43,574 nt of DNA from the NCBI RefSeq assembly GCF_001598555.1, contig NZ_BCZE01000068.1, forward strand, positions 1 through 43,574. The letters are read 5' to 3'. Within the stretch, counting starts at the first letter, position 1. Every line of letters begins with the position of its first letter. The notes below the pieces were generated by a model. That model saw nothing but the letters and a program-made list of their open reading frames with translations. It did not search any database and was not told the DNA's origin. Shown in pieces: positions 1-7,460 of the stretch. The stretch is from Novosphingobium rosa NBRC 15208 (GTDB taxonomy: Bacteria; Pseudomonadota; Alphaproteobacteria; Sphingomonadales; Sphingomonadaceae). The translations under genes and the position numbers were made by a program.

Positions 1-441
1 AGCACAGGCTATCAAGCTGCGCTGAAAACCGGTCAGGACAGTGTAACCGCTGCACTTGGACAGAAGGGCCTGACGGAGAGCGGAGCAGCCGACAAGGCCC
101 TCCTGCAATATGGCCAGGACTTCGCAAACCAGAACATCGGCTCCTACATTGGTCAGCTTCAGACCCAACAGCAGACCGGGTTGAATGCAGCGGCGGCGCT
201 GACCGGTGCTGGTCAAAATTATGCCAATGCCGTCTCAGCGAACAACAACACTGCTGCAAACACCATCGGCAATGCGGCCCTTTCGAGCGCGAACACGATC
301 AATTCGGCCATCGGGAATTTCGCCGCTTTGACTGGCGCTGCGCTGGGTTCAAGTTACGCGAAGAGTAGCGCACTTGGCGGCAACGGAGGCAGTGGCGCTT
401 TCAAGGCAGCCTTCAGTGGCAATTGGCTTGGAGATAGCTGA
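1..441 (+). CDS. Phage structural-type protein, C-terminal fragment
   Basis: The frame is open from the first base of the window and ends at TGA 439-441, so only the last 146 residues are seen. The protein is low-complexity and rich in Ala, Asn, Gln, Ser and Thr, with recurring ALTGAG / AALTGAAL and ANT-type segments and a Gly-rich stretch (GGNGGSG) near the end. No Cys is visible and Trp occurs only near the C-terminus. This composition is typical of phage virion proteins such as DNA-ejection or tail components. That role is inference from composition and the phage-like surroundings; no domain is recognised. The next gene starts inside its stop codon (TGATG), indicating one operon. Confidence 0.6.
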   Translation, partial: STGYQAALKTGQDSVTAALGQKGLTESGAADKALLQYGQDFANQNIGSYIGQLQTQQQTGLNAAAALTGAGQNYANAVSANNNTAANTIGNAALSSANTINSAIGNFAALTGAALGSSYAKSSALGGNGGSGAFKAAFSGNWLGDS

Positions 442-851
442 TGGCCAATATGTCTGATACTCTCCTTCGCGCGGCTAAGGGCGACATCAAGGCTCAGGCG
501 GATATGCTTGAAAATACCATGATGACAGCCTTTCAGCCTGGTGCCCTTGGCCCTCAGATGCTGGGTGTAATCGAGATCTGGGCGCGCATGCTGGCCAGCC
601 ACGGCAGCGCCGAGGATAAGGTGAAACTGGCGGGCGTCGTCATTTTCAGGGCATCGATCTTCCGGCTGGGCGGCCATAACGATCTTGCGCAGCCTTTGAT
701 CGACGAGGGGATGGGATTGTTGGCCACCGCGATCGAAGAAGGGCATGAGCCAGCAGAGGCCCAGCGTGCGGAACTGTCCCGTCGCCTGGCCATGAACATT
801 GCGATCCCGGCAGAGGTCATGCTCGGGGATCTGGCGCCTACGATTCAGTAG
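441..851 (+). CDS. Unknown protein in phage-type operon
   Basis: A 136-residue soluble protein with no signal peptide or membrane segment. Its ATG overlaps the stop of the preceding gene (TGATG), implying translational coupling. The sequence is mostly predicted helix with alternating Ala/Leu-rich amphipathic stretches (AAKGDIKAQADMLE, GVIEIWARMLASH, AQPLIDEGMGLLATAIEEGHEPAEAQRAEL written in pieces). The repeated small-residue/Leu spacing is reminiscent of Sel1/TPR-like helical repeats, but no consensus repeat can be defended. I do not recognise the family. Coupling to a probable virion protein suggests a phage morphogenesis accessory role, which is inference. Confidence 0.6.
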   Translation: MANMSDTLLRAAKGDIKAQADMLENTMMTAFQPGALGPQMLGVIEIWARMLASHGSAEDKVKLAGVVIFRASIFRLGGHNDLAQPLIDEGMGLLATAIEEGHEPAEAQRAELSRRLAMNIAIPAEVMLGDLAPTIQ

Positions 852-930
852 AGAATGAACCGGCAAAACATAGCTGTAGCGGTGGCTTTGGCGTGAGCTA
901 GCCGTCTCAAACTTAGGATGGTTTATCGTT

Positions 931-1104
931 ATGAGATGGTTCACTGAAACGATTTGGCTCAACCTGTTGAAGGCTGTGCCTACATACTTGCTTCAGCATG
1001 CGTTGGCGGGCCGCCCTGGTGTCTCTGCCAAATTTATAGCATCCGGCCAGTCTCAGACTTTGACAGTCACAGGCGTCTGCTGGGTAACGGTCAACGAAGA
1101 CTAG
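931..1104 (+). CDS. Small unknown protein (57 aa)
   Basis: An ATG at 931 opens 57 codons ending at TAG 1102-1104, with a plausible ribosome site (TAGGATGG, about 9 nt upstream). The product starts MRWFTETIWLNLLKAVPTYL and ends in a Thr/Val-rich beta-like tail (TLTVTGVCWVTVNED). The first 20 residues form an amphipathic helix rather than a clear membrane span. It follows the 441-851 gene in the same direction and meets the KTSC gene tail to tail with a 4-nt overlap. No family is recognised. It may be a small phage protein, or it may be spurious. Confidence 0.4.
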   Translation: MRWFTETIWLNLLKAVPTYLLQHALAGRPGVSAKFIASGQSQTLTVTGVCWVTVNED

Positions 1105-1295
1105 CACTGATAACGATCGCGAATGTAGGTGTTGTAATAGCTCCCTTTTGAGGAGGCATTGAGCAGGCCTTGATAAACTTGGACGGGGACACGGCAGAAG
1201 CTGTATGGCCCGCCATCTGGAAACCAAAGCTGAAGTCGCATGGACTGGGCGTCATATTCCGCCCGCTTGATGGCACTGGAATTTAGAAAAGGCAT
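1101..1295 (-). CDS. KTSC domain protein
   Basis: A 64-residue protein consisting almost entirely of a KTSC domain. It has the opening S-S-x-I, then a Tyr-Asp, a beta hairpin (MRLQLWFPDGGPYSFCRVP), the helix VYQGLLNASSKGSYYN and the closing IRDRY. KTSC domains are small folds found alone in phage and bacteria and at the C-terminus of some lysyl-tRNA synthetases; their biochemical role is poorly defined. I chose the ATG at 1295 because GAGGG lies 5 nt upstream and the domain begins at once. The frame stays open upstream to 1583, so a longer 160-residue form with an unrecognised N-terminal part cannot be excluded. It is oriented against the neighbouring phage-type genes. Confidence 0.65.
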   Translation of the reverse strand: MPFLNSSAIKRAEYDAQSMRLQLWFPDGGPYSFCRVPVQVYQGLLNASSKGSYYNTYIRDRYQC

Positions 1296-1569
1296 TTTAC
1301 CCTCGAATCGCATCAATTGATCGCGATGCTGAAACCAGAAAAAGTTCGAGTCTACATCCGCGCCAAGATCAAGTTGACCGATTTGGGACAACATCGCAGC
1401 GTAACAACGCTCGTCCGTAACAGATCTGGCAAATCGCAAACCAGCGGCAATGGCAGAGATCTGGTTTGGCCCTCCGAAACGGTTGTGCCTACGGTCACAT
1501 GCTGGCCAACGCATCGTAACTGATTTTATGATGGGTAGCATCGCATCATCAGTAGCCGGCAACAGCACC

Positions 1570-2247
1570 ATGAAACCAGCCAAGGAAAACTACGTCCAGC
1601 GGAACCCCGAAACCGGGGCAATCACAGGGTTTCCACGCGAAAGCCTCCTGGCAAAACTGCCGATGAAAACAGACCCTTTCTCCGCGTTGGATTGGGTGCA
1701 TATAGAACTGGCCGTGGCTGCTGAACTGCTTGAGAACGGCGATGACGATGGCCGGCGGGGCATCCAGCGCGCCATGATCGCGCTGCTCAACTACTTCCCC
1801 GCCGTCGGCCTCCCGCAGGCGACTTTGAGCCCCATTCTTAGGGTTGCTGAAGCTGTCCTTGATGTTGACAAGGGGCGACAGCCAGCCGCCTTCAAGGTCA
1901 AGCGCAAGGGAGGGCGGCCCGGCACCGCATTCAGGACGAACATCCACGAAGGCCAGATGGCCGCCATTCTGGAATGCTGCGTCCGGCACGAAAAGGCCAA
2001 GGGTAACAAGGCATATTTGCTAGAGGCCAGCAGGCTCGCTTCCCGGCTTTTGCGCGCGGCTGGGTATGGGAAGGACCTCACCCCTGCAAAGCTCCGCACC
2101 TTGAGGGAAGAGGCCAGGGTTGGGGCGGAGGATAGTCCGATCCGTACCGCCTACCACGCGATGCTGCCCAGCGATCCGGATATTGATCCCCTGGAACATG
2201 CCAAGGGGCTTCTGCGGCCCTCTGAGCCGGATCAAGCGCGCCCATAA
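1570..2247 (+). CDS. Unknown accessory protein
   Basis: A 225-residue soluble protein beginning MKPAKENYVQRNPETGAITG. The frame is open further upstream to 1450, but the residues before 1570 look non-coding, so the ATG at 1570 is preferred despite a weak ribosome site. Visible features are an acidic helical segment (LENGDDDGRR), a basic linker (KVKRKGGRPG) and a C-terminal helical region rich in Ala, Leu and Arg (ASRLASRLLRAAGYG, TPAKLRTLREEARVG). The basic patch followed by helices could bind nucleic acid, but no fold is recognised. It precedes an excisionase-like gene by about 95 bp in the same direction. Confidence 0.55.
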   Translation: MKPAKENYVQRNPETGAITGFPRESLLAKLPMKTDPFSALDWVHIELAVAAELLENGDDDGRRGIQRAMIALLNYFPAVGLPQATLSPILRVAEAVLDVDKGRQPAAFKVKRKGGRPGTAFRTNIHEGQMAAILECCVRHEKAKGNKAYLLEASRLASRLLRAAGYGKDLTPAKLRTLREEARVGAEDSPIRTAYHAMLPSDPDIDPLEHAKGLLRPSEPDQARP

Positions 2248-2341
2248 CTTTCTTTTTAACCCCCCATGTTTTGCCGGGCGAAGGTAGCTGACCACAATCC
2301 CACAACGTCCGAAGCAATCCGGTTTCGGCCTTGCGGGAACA

Positions 2342-2539
2342 GTGATGATGCCTGTCCACCCCACCGACCTTCCGAAAATCGCCTACAGCATCAAGGAGGC
2401 CTGCCAGGTCTCCAGCTTGGGGCGAACCACGCTCTATAGCCATATCGCCGCTGGTCGCCTGCGCGCCGTTCGCATCGGTGGGCGCACGGTTATTCCCGCA
2501 GAGGCCTTGCATGCTCTGATCGCTGGGAAAGCGGGTTGA
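2342..2539 (+). CDS. AlpA/excisionase-type helix-turn-helix protein
   Basis: A 65-residue protein that is essentially one MerR-like HTH of the excisionase/AlpA class. It has the lead-in IAYSIKEACQVSSLGRTTLY, the HTH turn, SHIAAGRLRAVRIGGRTVIP as wing, and a C-terminal helix (AEALHALIAG). Proteins of this class are recombination directionality factors or regulators of integrase genes in phages and islands. GTG 2342, ATG 2345 and ATG 2348 are all possible starts and the domain does not decide between them. No integrase follows in the window, which is unusual for an excisionase and suggests that the element is eroded or that this protein acts as a regulator. Confidence 0.75.
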   Translation: MMMPVHPTDLPKIAYSIKEACQVSSLGRTTLYSHIAAGRLRAVRIGGRTVIPAEALHALIAGKAG

Positions 2540-2932
2540 GCTGTGAAGGACAAAGCCCCGTCCACAGGGGAGGCTCTGCGGCGCGCAACTTTCCCCTCGG
2601 AATAACCATATCGAGGTGCAGATGAAGTCCCTGAAAGCCATACACCCAACACGGTAAACTATCAGGCGTAGGCGATTGAAAAGGCGGGAAAAGCATAGGG
2701 TCAGAGGCCGACAGTCAAATGGCATACACTAACTAGGCATTCGATAAGCATCTGTACTGAAAGCATATTTCTGTATGACAATTGTAGTACGCCCACATTT
2801 GCGTCAATTCTACCCAGCCGGGCCATCATCCCACGGATTACCCGCCGCTTAGGTCAGCGTGTTTGCGAAAAGAGTGCCAACCAACAGGCAGATCGCTCGC
2901 TTCAAGCCCAGTGCGATGGCAGGTGCTGACTC
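2540..2932. other. Non-coding accessory interval
   Basis: No convincing gene on either strand. The stretch from about 2725 to 2810 is distinctly AT-richer than its surroundings. It contains on the minus strand a TTGACG and a TACAAT separated by only 15 nt, so a promoter there is weak. This is where an integrase or attachment site would be expected next to the excisionase-like gene, but neither is recognisable. Confidence 0.5.
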
Positions 2933-3250
2933 TCAGTCAGCGCGCCTAAGACGCGGCGGCGCGGCTTGGATGCGATCTGGAAGGGTGGGGATACGGGGCT
3001 CTATCATGCGTAGGCTTGCGCGCTTCGGGGCCTTCGACTTAGGCCGGTAGCGCGCATTCTGCCCGGCGGGAGTAATGATAAAATACATCCCATGCCCAGC
3101 AGGCTTGGGCACCTCAACAATCCAGCCTTGTGCGAGGCTTTCCCGATAACCGAGCAGATTCTTATAGCTATCAACGCGGGCGTTCGTCGGGTTATCTTCG
3201 GCTGCCAGATCCAGAATGCGGCGATGGTGCGCCTTTACCTCAATCGTCAT
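2933..3250 (-). CDS. Small winged-helix-like protein, unknown role
   Basis: A 105-residue protein. Residues 1-60 read like a compact DNA-binding winged helix: MTIEVKAHHRRILDLAAED, then YKNLLGYRESLAQGWIVEVP and the wing-like YFIITPAGQNA. The ITPAG-N pattern resembles the C-terminal end of MarR/PadR-like winged helices. The tail is basic and Pro/Arg-rich (KSKAPKRASLRM onwards). GGGGAG lies about 7 nt before the ATG. It is transcribed in the same direction as the Panacea pair, about 200 bp downstream of it. A regulatory role is inference; no exact family is recognised. Confidence 0.55.
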   Translation of the reverse strand: MTIEVKAHHRRILDLAAEDNPTNARVDSYKNLLGYRESLAQGWIVEVPKPAGHGMYFIITPAGQNARYRPKSKAPKRASLRMIEPRIPTLPDRIQAAPPRLRRAD

Positions 3251-3453
3251 GCGCTAACTCCCCAGCGAAAAGCGGTAGGTCGGGCAATCGCCCGGATCGC
3301 CGCAGCGCACAACCATTATGGGTGTGGGCACCCCCAGTAGCGAAGGGCTGGGCTGGGAGAGGCTAAATGCCAGCCGACACGCCCCCGCCCGGATCGGTGG
3401 CCCTGGGCGAGGACGTTCCGGTTAGCGGTGCGTTCCCATCGATCCACGAGCGC

Positions 3454-3837
3454 TTATGCTGCCATCTCAGCCAAAGCATTTGATACAAATAGCTTCTCTG
3501 CGCGAGTCAGAGTTTTTACACTAGCGCAGTGGTTGAGTAAATCCTGCGCAACATCTTTGGGTAGTAATCCGAAAGATGTTGCCCCGTGCAGCGCTAGTTG
3601 AGCTTCAGTGAAACGCGGAACCATGGAGAAACTGACCACGCTTTCTCCCGTTTTTGAGGCCGGGATAGCGGGTAGTCTCCCGCATTCAAAAACAACATCG
3701 CCCGCAAATCCATTATCTGAGTTTAGATAAAGGAACAGGTATGTGCCAGCCTCATTTTGGCCAAGGCAGAGATGGTACTTTCGATAACCCACTGAGGGGG
3801 CCATCACGAATACAATCTCGCCTACGGAGGGGGTCAA
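3454..3837 (-). CDS. Putative partner (toxin?) of Panacea antitoxin
   Basis: A 127-residue protein whose ATG overlaps the stop of the Panacea-domain gene by 4 nt (ATGA), so the two are translationally coupled. The N-terminal half is beta-rich: the opening VGEIVFVMAPS, then KYHLCLGQ, TYLFLYLNS and GDVVFECG. That pattern recalls the SH3-like barrel of PemK/MazF-type proteins, but the catalytic residues of that family cannot be placed. The C-terminal third is helical (FTEAQLALHGATSFGLLPKD, then LTRAEKLFVSNALAEM). Base composition is clearly less GC-rich than the core. A toxin role is inferred from position only. It could instead be a cofactor or an unrelated phage gene. Confidence 0.6.
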   Translation of the reverse strand: MTPSVGEIVFVMAPSVGYRKYHLCLGQNEAGTYLFLYLNSDNGFAGDVVFECGRLPAIPASKTGESVVSFSMVPRFTEAQLALHGATSFGLLPKDVAQDLLNHCASVKTLTRAEKLFVSNALAEMAA

Positions 3838-4415
3838 AAATGCACCTTTGCCTGTGACAACAGGTCTTGTGCCCGCTTTGCATTCGGTTCGTCGAAAAGA
3901 TCCACGTACTCCATTGGCGGATTGTTGGAAGTTCCGCCTTTTGCCTTCGCGTTCACATAAGCACGATCTTGATGTGTTTCGCTCCAGATACGCTTGAAGC
4001 TTCGATGCCGAACATGCTCGAACGCGGCCTCAAGCTCTTCCATATCGCTTTCAGACAAAATTTCATCCGACGGATCGCGAGCGGCATTATGGAAGCGAAC
4101 TTTCGTCCCGTCTTGCGGCGTAGCCTCCCATAATGCGGCATCCATACCGGTATAGTCCCAAGCGCCTGGTGACTTTTTAAGAACTTCATAGCTTAGCGAT
4201 GGGACCGGCCCATCTGGCAATGCGTAATAATGATCAAAGGTGATCGGACGGCCATATTTATTAAGGTGTGACCTATCTGCAAAAAACAATGCTTTAAGAA
4301 GATAGTATTGCGTCAAGCAGAAGTCATGCTGATCTGCTTGACGAATGAGGCACAGAAGTGCCTCACGGACTTTTGGTCCGTTGGGTGTCATACGTGCAGG
4401 AACATTGTCGGACAC
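3834..4415 (-). CDS. Panacea/SocA-like antitoxin domain protein
   Basis: A 193-residue protein. Residues about 15-75 carry the hallmark of the Panacea domain (SocA/DUF4065 group): LIRQADQHDFCLTQYYLLKA, then LFFADRSHLNKYGRPITFD and YYALPDGPVPSLSYEVLK. Panacea proteins are antitoxins that neutralise unrelated toxins. Caulobacter SocA also delivers the toxin SocB to ClpXP. The C-terminal part (DEILSESDMEELEAAFEHV, then an RSFKRIWSETHQDRAY segment) is the usual helical extension. The order here is antitoxin first, then the overlapping partner. The lower GC and position beside a tRNA gene point to horizontal acquisition. The family call is secure; activity is not shown. Confidence 0.8.
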   Translation of the reverse strand: MSDNVPARMTPNGPKVREALLCLIRQADQHDFCLTQYYLLKALFFADRSHLNKYGRPITFDHYYALPDGPVPSLSYEVLKKSPGAWDYTGMDAALWEATPQDGTKVRFHNAARDPSDEILSESDMEELEAAFEHVRHRSFKRIWSETHQDRAYVNAKAKGGTSNNPPMEYVDLFDEPNAKRAQDLLSQAKVHF

Positions 4416-4793
4416 TTATCACCTCGGCGGATGCACAAAACCGGCGCCCTACATTACATTGCTACATAAACGCTAAAGCCGCCTATGTCGATAGCAAGGG
4501 GGCGGCTCATACATATGCCTAGGTCTAAAGCCAGCGAGGCATGATGCCACTGTCCAGCCTTGAACAGCCTCGACCAACTCGACTTGAGGGGACTGGTGTG
4601 GGGACTCCATTATCTCGGCGGCATTTAAGCGCCTGAAAATACGAGATATAACGGAGAAAGGATGGAGGCCCGAGCCACTATATAACGACAAGTCGTTTCC
4701 GAAACGTCATAATGAAGCTTCGTGATAAATGGTCAATGGACCGCAGGCGTTCGCCACCATTCGCAATCGAATTGGGTAATGGCTTTGGTAACG
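4416..4793. other. Non-coding interval upstream of the Panacea pair
   Basis: No credible gene on either strand. The interval separates the start of the Panacea operon from the terminator of tRNA-Asn, so it should hold the promoter of that operon (minus strand, just above 4415). No clear -35/-10 pair stands out. It is also the expected junction of any element inserted at the tRNA 3' end, but no second copy of the tRNA end was found. Confidence 0.45.
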
Positions 4794-4837
4794 AAAAAGG
4801 CGGCTTCAAGCTATATGCCTGAAAAGCCGCCTTTTTT
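4794..4837 (-). terminator. Intrinsic terminator of tRNA-Asn
   Basis: A perfect 13-bp inverted repeat (arms 4794-4806 and 4824-4836; core GGCGGCTT/AAGCCGCC) with a 17-nt loop, flanked by A and T runs on both sides. It can therefore act in both directions. It lies about 11 nt beyond the CCA end of tRNA-Asn. Confidence 0.85.
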
Positions 4838-4847
4838 CTTCTATGAC

Positions 4848-4922
4848 TGGCTCCCTGAGTAGGATTCGAACCTACGGCCGCTCGATTAACAGTCGAGAGC
4901 TCTACCGCTGAGCTATCAGGGA
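4848..4922 (-). tRNA. tRNA-Asn (GTT)
   Basis: A complete cloverleaf on the minus strand. The acceptor stem is TCCCTGA/TCAGGGA with discriminator G and a genomically encoded CCA. The anticodon arm is CTCGA-CTGTTAA-TCGAG, which places GTT as anticodon. The T arm contains GGTTCGAATCC. It is followed by a strong terminator and then by phage-type genes, so its 3' end is a candidate former integration site. Confidence 0.97.
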
Positions 4923-4965
4923 CCATGTCGTTTCCGCCGTGGCATCGCTGCCGGGCAGGAGCGCG

Positions 4966-4993
4966 CTAATAGCAGGCATTCCGAGACTGACAA
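4966..4993 (-). promoter_or_regulatory. Putative promoter of tRNA-Asn
   Basis: On the minus strand TTGTCA (4993-4988) and TATTAG (4971-4966) are separated by 16 nt, about 43 nt upstream of the mature tRNA 5' end. This matches a housekeeping promoter. Confidence 0.5.
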
Positions 4994-5098
4994 CCCAAAA
5001 ATGCCGCCAAAATGCAAAAAACAGCGATCTGTGGAAAAGTTTTCGCTTTTTGAAGGTGTTGAAGCAGTTTTTCGCCCTCCAGCGCCGCCGGAAGGCAC

Positions 5099-5141
5099 AA
5101 AAAAGGGGTCGGAACCGCGCGTTAAACGCCGTTCCGACCCC
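5099..5141 (-). terminator. Intrinsic terminator of nadK
   Basis: An 11-bp perfect inverted repeat (GGGGTCGGAAC at 5105-5115 with its complement at 5131-5141). On the minus strand it is followed by six T residues (A run 5099-5104). It starts 20 nt after the nadK stop codon. Confidence 0.85.
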
Positions 5142-5160
5142 GATCATGCTGCAAATAATC

Positions 5161-5940
5161 TCAGACCAGAAACTGCTCGGCGAAAATGCGCTCTTCCAGA
5201 CTCGCGCCACGGTCGAACAGCAGATGCAGCTGGCGGTCGCGCGCGGCGGTGATCGTCACGCTATCGATGTCGCGCACCTCCTTCTGATCGGCCACGGCGG
5301 CGACGGGACGCTTGGCCGGCTCCAGCACGCGGAAGGAGACCTCGGCGCTCTGCGGCAGGATGGCGCCCTTCCAGCGGCGGGGGCGGAAGGGGCTGATCGG
5401 CGTCAGGGCCAGCATCTGGCTGCCCAGCGGCAGGATCGGGCCATTGGCCGAGAGATTATAGGCCGTGGAGCCAGCGGGCGTCGCCACCAGAATGCCGTCG
5501 CAGGCCAGATCGGCCATGCGCACCTTGTCATTCACGGTGATCTCCAGCCGGGCGGTCTGGCGCGTTTCGCGCAGCAGAGAGACCTCATTGATGGCATAGG
5601 CGCTGATCGTCTCGCCCGCATGGGTGCGCGCCACCATCTGCAAAGGCGTCACGGAAATGGGCGTGGCGCGGGCCACGCGCTGCTCGATGCTGCGGGTGGA
5701 GCGCACCTTGTTCATCATGAAACCAACGGTGCCGTAATTGATGCCATAGGCGGGCACCACATGATCGAGGTCCAGCATCTGGTGCAGCACGGTCAGCATA
5801 AAGCCGTCGCCACCCAGCACGACAACGGCATCGGCCTCGGCCAGAGGCGCCCAGTCGTGGTCGTTCGCCATCGCCTCGCGCGCGGCCTGCGCGGCGGGGG
5901 TTTCCGATGCGGCCAGAGCGAGCCTTGGTTCTGTCGTCAT
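5161..5940 (-). CDS. nadK: NAD kinase
   Basis: A 259-residue ATP-NAD kinase, which phosphorylates the 2' hydroxyl of NAD to make NADP in the cytoplasm. The family signature is complete: GGDG at residues 43-46, NE at 118-119 in INEVSL, and TPAGSTAYNLSANGP from 154. The last has Ala in place of the usual Thr of TPTGSTAY, a common variant. The ATG at 5940 was chosen because the family begins here. The frame continues far upstream, but that extension is the antisense of the EAL gene. It is single-gene and leftward, with its own terminator, and is divergent from the EAL gene. Confidence 0.95.
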   Translation of the reverse strand: MTTEPRLALAASETPAAQAAREAMANDHDWAPLAEADAVVVLGGDGFMLTVLHQMLDLDHVVPAYGINYGTVGFMMNKVRSTRSIEQRVARATPISVTPLQMVARTHAGETISAYAINEVSLLRETRQTARLEITVNDKVRMADLACDGILVATPAGSTAYNLSANGPILPLGSQMLALTPISPFRPRRWKGAILPQSAEVSFRVLEPAKRPVAAVADQKEVRDIDSVTITAARDRQLHLLFDRGASLEERIFAEQFLV

Positions 5941-6096
5941 TCTCGATCCGGCAAACGTCTTGGGGAGGGCGCTTTCATAGGCGGCGTCCGGAGCGCTGTC
6001 CATGGAGAGAAAAGGAACGCTTTGGCAAGCTGCAGGGCGTAAGAAGCTGATTCGAGGCGGGGGCCGTCCCCGCGCCAGCATCGGACCCGACACCCC

Positions 6097-7455
6097 ATGG
6101 ATGACGCGCAACTGGACCTTGAGGATGAGCCGATGCGCGATGCGCTGACCGGCCTGCCCGACCTGGATATGGCGCGCGAGAAGCTGGCCGACTGGGCGCA
6201 AAATGCCGGGCAGGCCCCCGATGAGCCCAACCCCGCCACCCGTGTCCACGCCCTGTTGCTGGGCCTGCGCCGCTTCGAGACGGTCAATCTGGCCTATGGC
6301 TCGGCCACCGGCGATGGCGCGCTTGTCGAGGTGGCGGGCCGCCTGACCCGCTTTGCCGAGCAGGAACTGACCGGCCGCTGGATGGCCGCCCGTGCGCCGG
6401 GCGGCACCTTTCTGCTGATCGCCGACGAACCCTGCAGCCGCGAGCGCTGGCAAATGTTCGCCGAACAACTGGCCGACCGCGTGGCCCGTCCACTGGTGCG
6501 CCGGGGCGGGACTTTGCGGCTGTCTCCGCGCGTGGCATTGCTGCGCGTGCTGCAGGGCGAAAGCTCCGAAAGCGTGCTGGACCGGCTGGCGCAGACCTTT
6601 GCCGTGGCCCAGCGCCATCAGGGCCTGCGCGTGATGTGGGCCGATGGCGAGGCCACCCGCGCGGGCCGCACCGCCGCCGAGCTGGAGGCCGATCTGCTCA
6701 AGGCGATCGATCGCCATGAGATTGAGGTGCTGTTCCAGCCGCAATTCGCTTTGAACTGGCACGCGGGCCCCGAAGGCGAGCAGGCCGATGAACGCCTCTC
6801 CGGCGCGGAGGCTCTGGCCCGCTGGAACCACCCCAAGCTGGGCCGGATTGGCGCGGGCGCACTGTTTGCGATTGCCGAGCGTGCCGATCATGTGGTGCCC
6901 CTGTCGCGCCATATCGCGGAACAGGCCTTGAAAGCCGCCGCCGCATGGCCCGCGCCCTTGCGTCTATCCTTGAACGTAACAGCGGCGGATCTCTCCGCAG
7001 GCAGTTTCCCCTTCGATCTGGGCCGCGCTCTGGGCAAGACCGGCTTCCCCAACGACCGGCTCACGCTGGAGGTGACCGAGCAGGTGCTGGTGTCCGACAT
7101 GAGCCTCGCCGAGCGTTCGCTGTCCGATCTGGCCGCGCAGGATATCCGCATCGCGCTGGACGATTTCGGCGCAGGCTTCTGCAACTTCCGCTACCTCAAG
7201 ACCCTGCCGCTGCATTACCTCAAGCTGGACCGCTCGATGGTGGACGGCATCACCGAAGACCCGCGCGATCTGGCGGTTCTGCGCGCGATTGCGGCCATGG
7301 CGCACGCGCTGGATCTGGAAGTGATCGCGGAGGGGATCGAGAGCGAGCCGCAAAGGCTGGCCGTCGCGCGTGAGGGTTGCGCCTATTATCAGGGCTTCGT
7401 GCGGGCCCAGCCGATGAGTGCGGAAGCGTTTTTGCAGTTGGCTTCAGAGCAGTAA
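6097..7455 (+). CDS. EAL phosphodiesterase with degenerate GGDEF domain
   Basis: A 452-residue cytoplasmic protein. Residues about 12-180 are a GGDEF fold (RDALTGLPD at 14-22, LRRFETVNLAYGSATGDG around 57-74), but the active-site GGDEF is PGGTF at 101-105. Cyclase activity is therefore unlikely. Residues about 195-448 form an EAL domain with every catalytic landmark: EALARW from 238, N293, E328 in LEVTE, DDFG 355-358, K376 in LKLD, E412 in AEGIE, and QGF at 432. It should hydrolyse c-di-GMP to pGpG, with the dead GGDEF as a possible GTP-sensing regulator (a known arrangement in Caulobacter PdeA). No sensor or membrane segment is present. An inverted-repeat element begins 5 nt after its stop. 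Confidence 0.93.
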   Translation: MDDAQLDLEDEPMRDALTGLPDLDMAREKLADWAQNAGQAPDEPNPATRVHALLLGLRRFETVNLAYGSATGDGALVEVAGRLTRFAEQELTGRWMAARAPGGTFLLIADEPCSRERWQMFAEQLADRVARPLVRRGGTLRLSPRVALLRVLQGESSESVLDRLAQTFAVAQRHQGLRVMWADGEATRAGRTAAELEADLLKAIDRHEIEVLFQPQFALNWHAGPEGEQADERLSGAEALARWNHPKLGRIGAGALFAIAERADHVVPLSRHIAEQALKAAAAWPAPLRLSLNVTAADLSAGSFPFDLGRALGKTGFPNDRLTLEVTEQVLVSDMSLAERSLSDLAAQDIRIALDDFGAGFCNFRYLKTLPLHYLKLDRSMVDGITEDPRDLAVLRAIAAMAHALDLEVIAEGIESEPQRLAVAREGCAYYQGFVRAQPMSAEAFLQLASEQ

Positions 7456-7460
7456 GAAAA

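Noticed and set aside
2764..2812. Minus-strand promoter TTGACG / TACAAT
   Set aside because: The spacing is only 15 nt and no gene lies downstream on that strand.
5941..6912. N-terminal extension of nadK
   Set aside because: This stretch is antisense to the GGDEF-EAL gene. NAD kinase ends its family homology at the ATG 5940.
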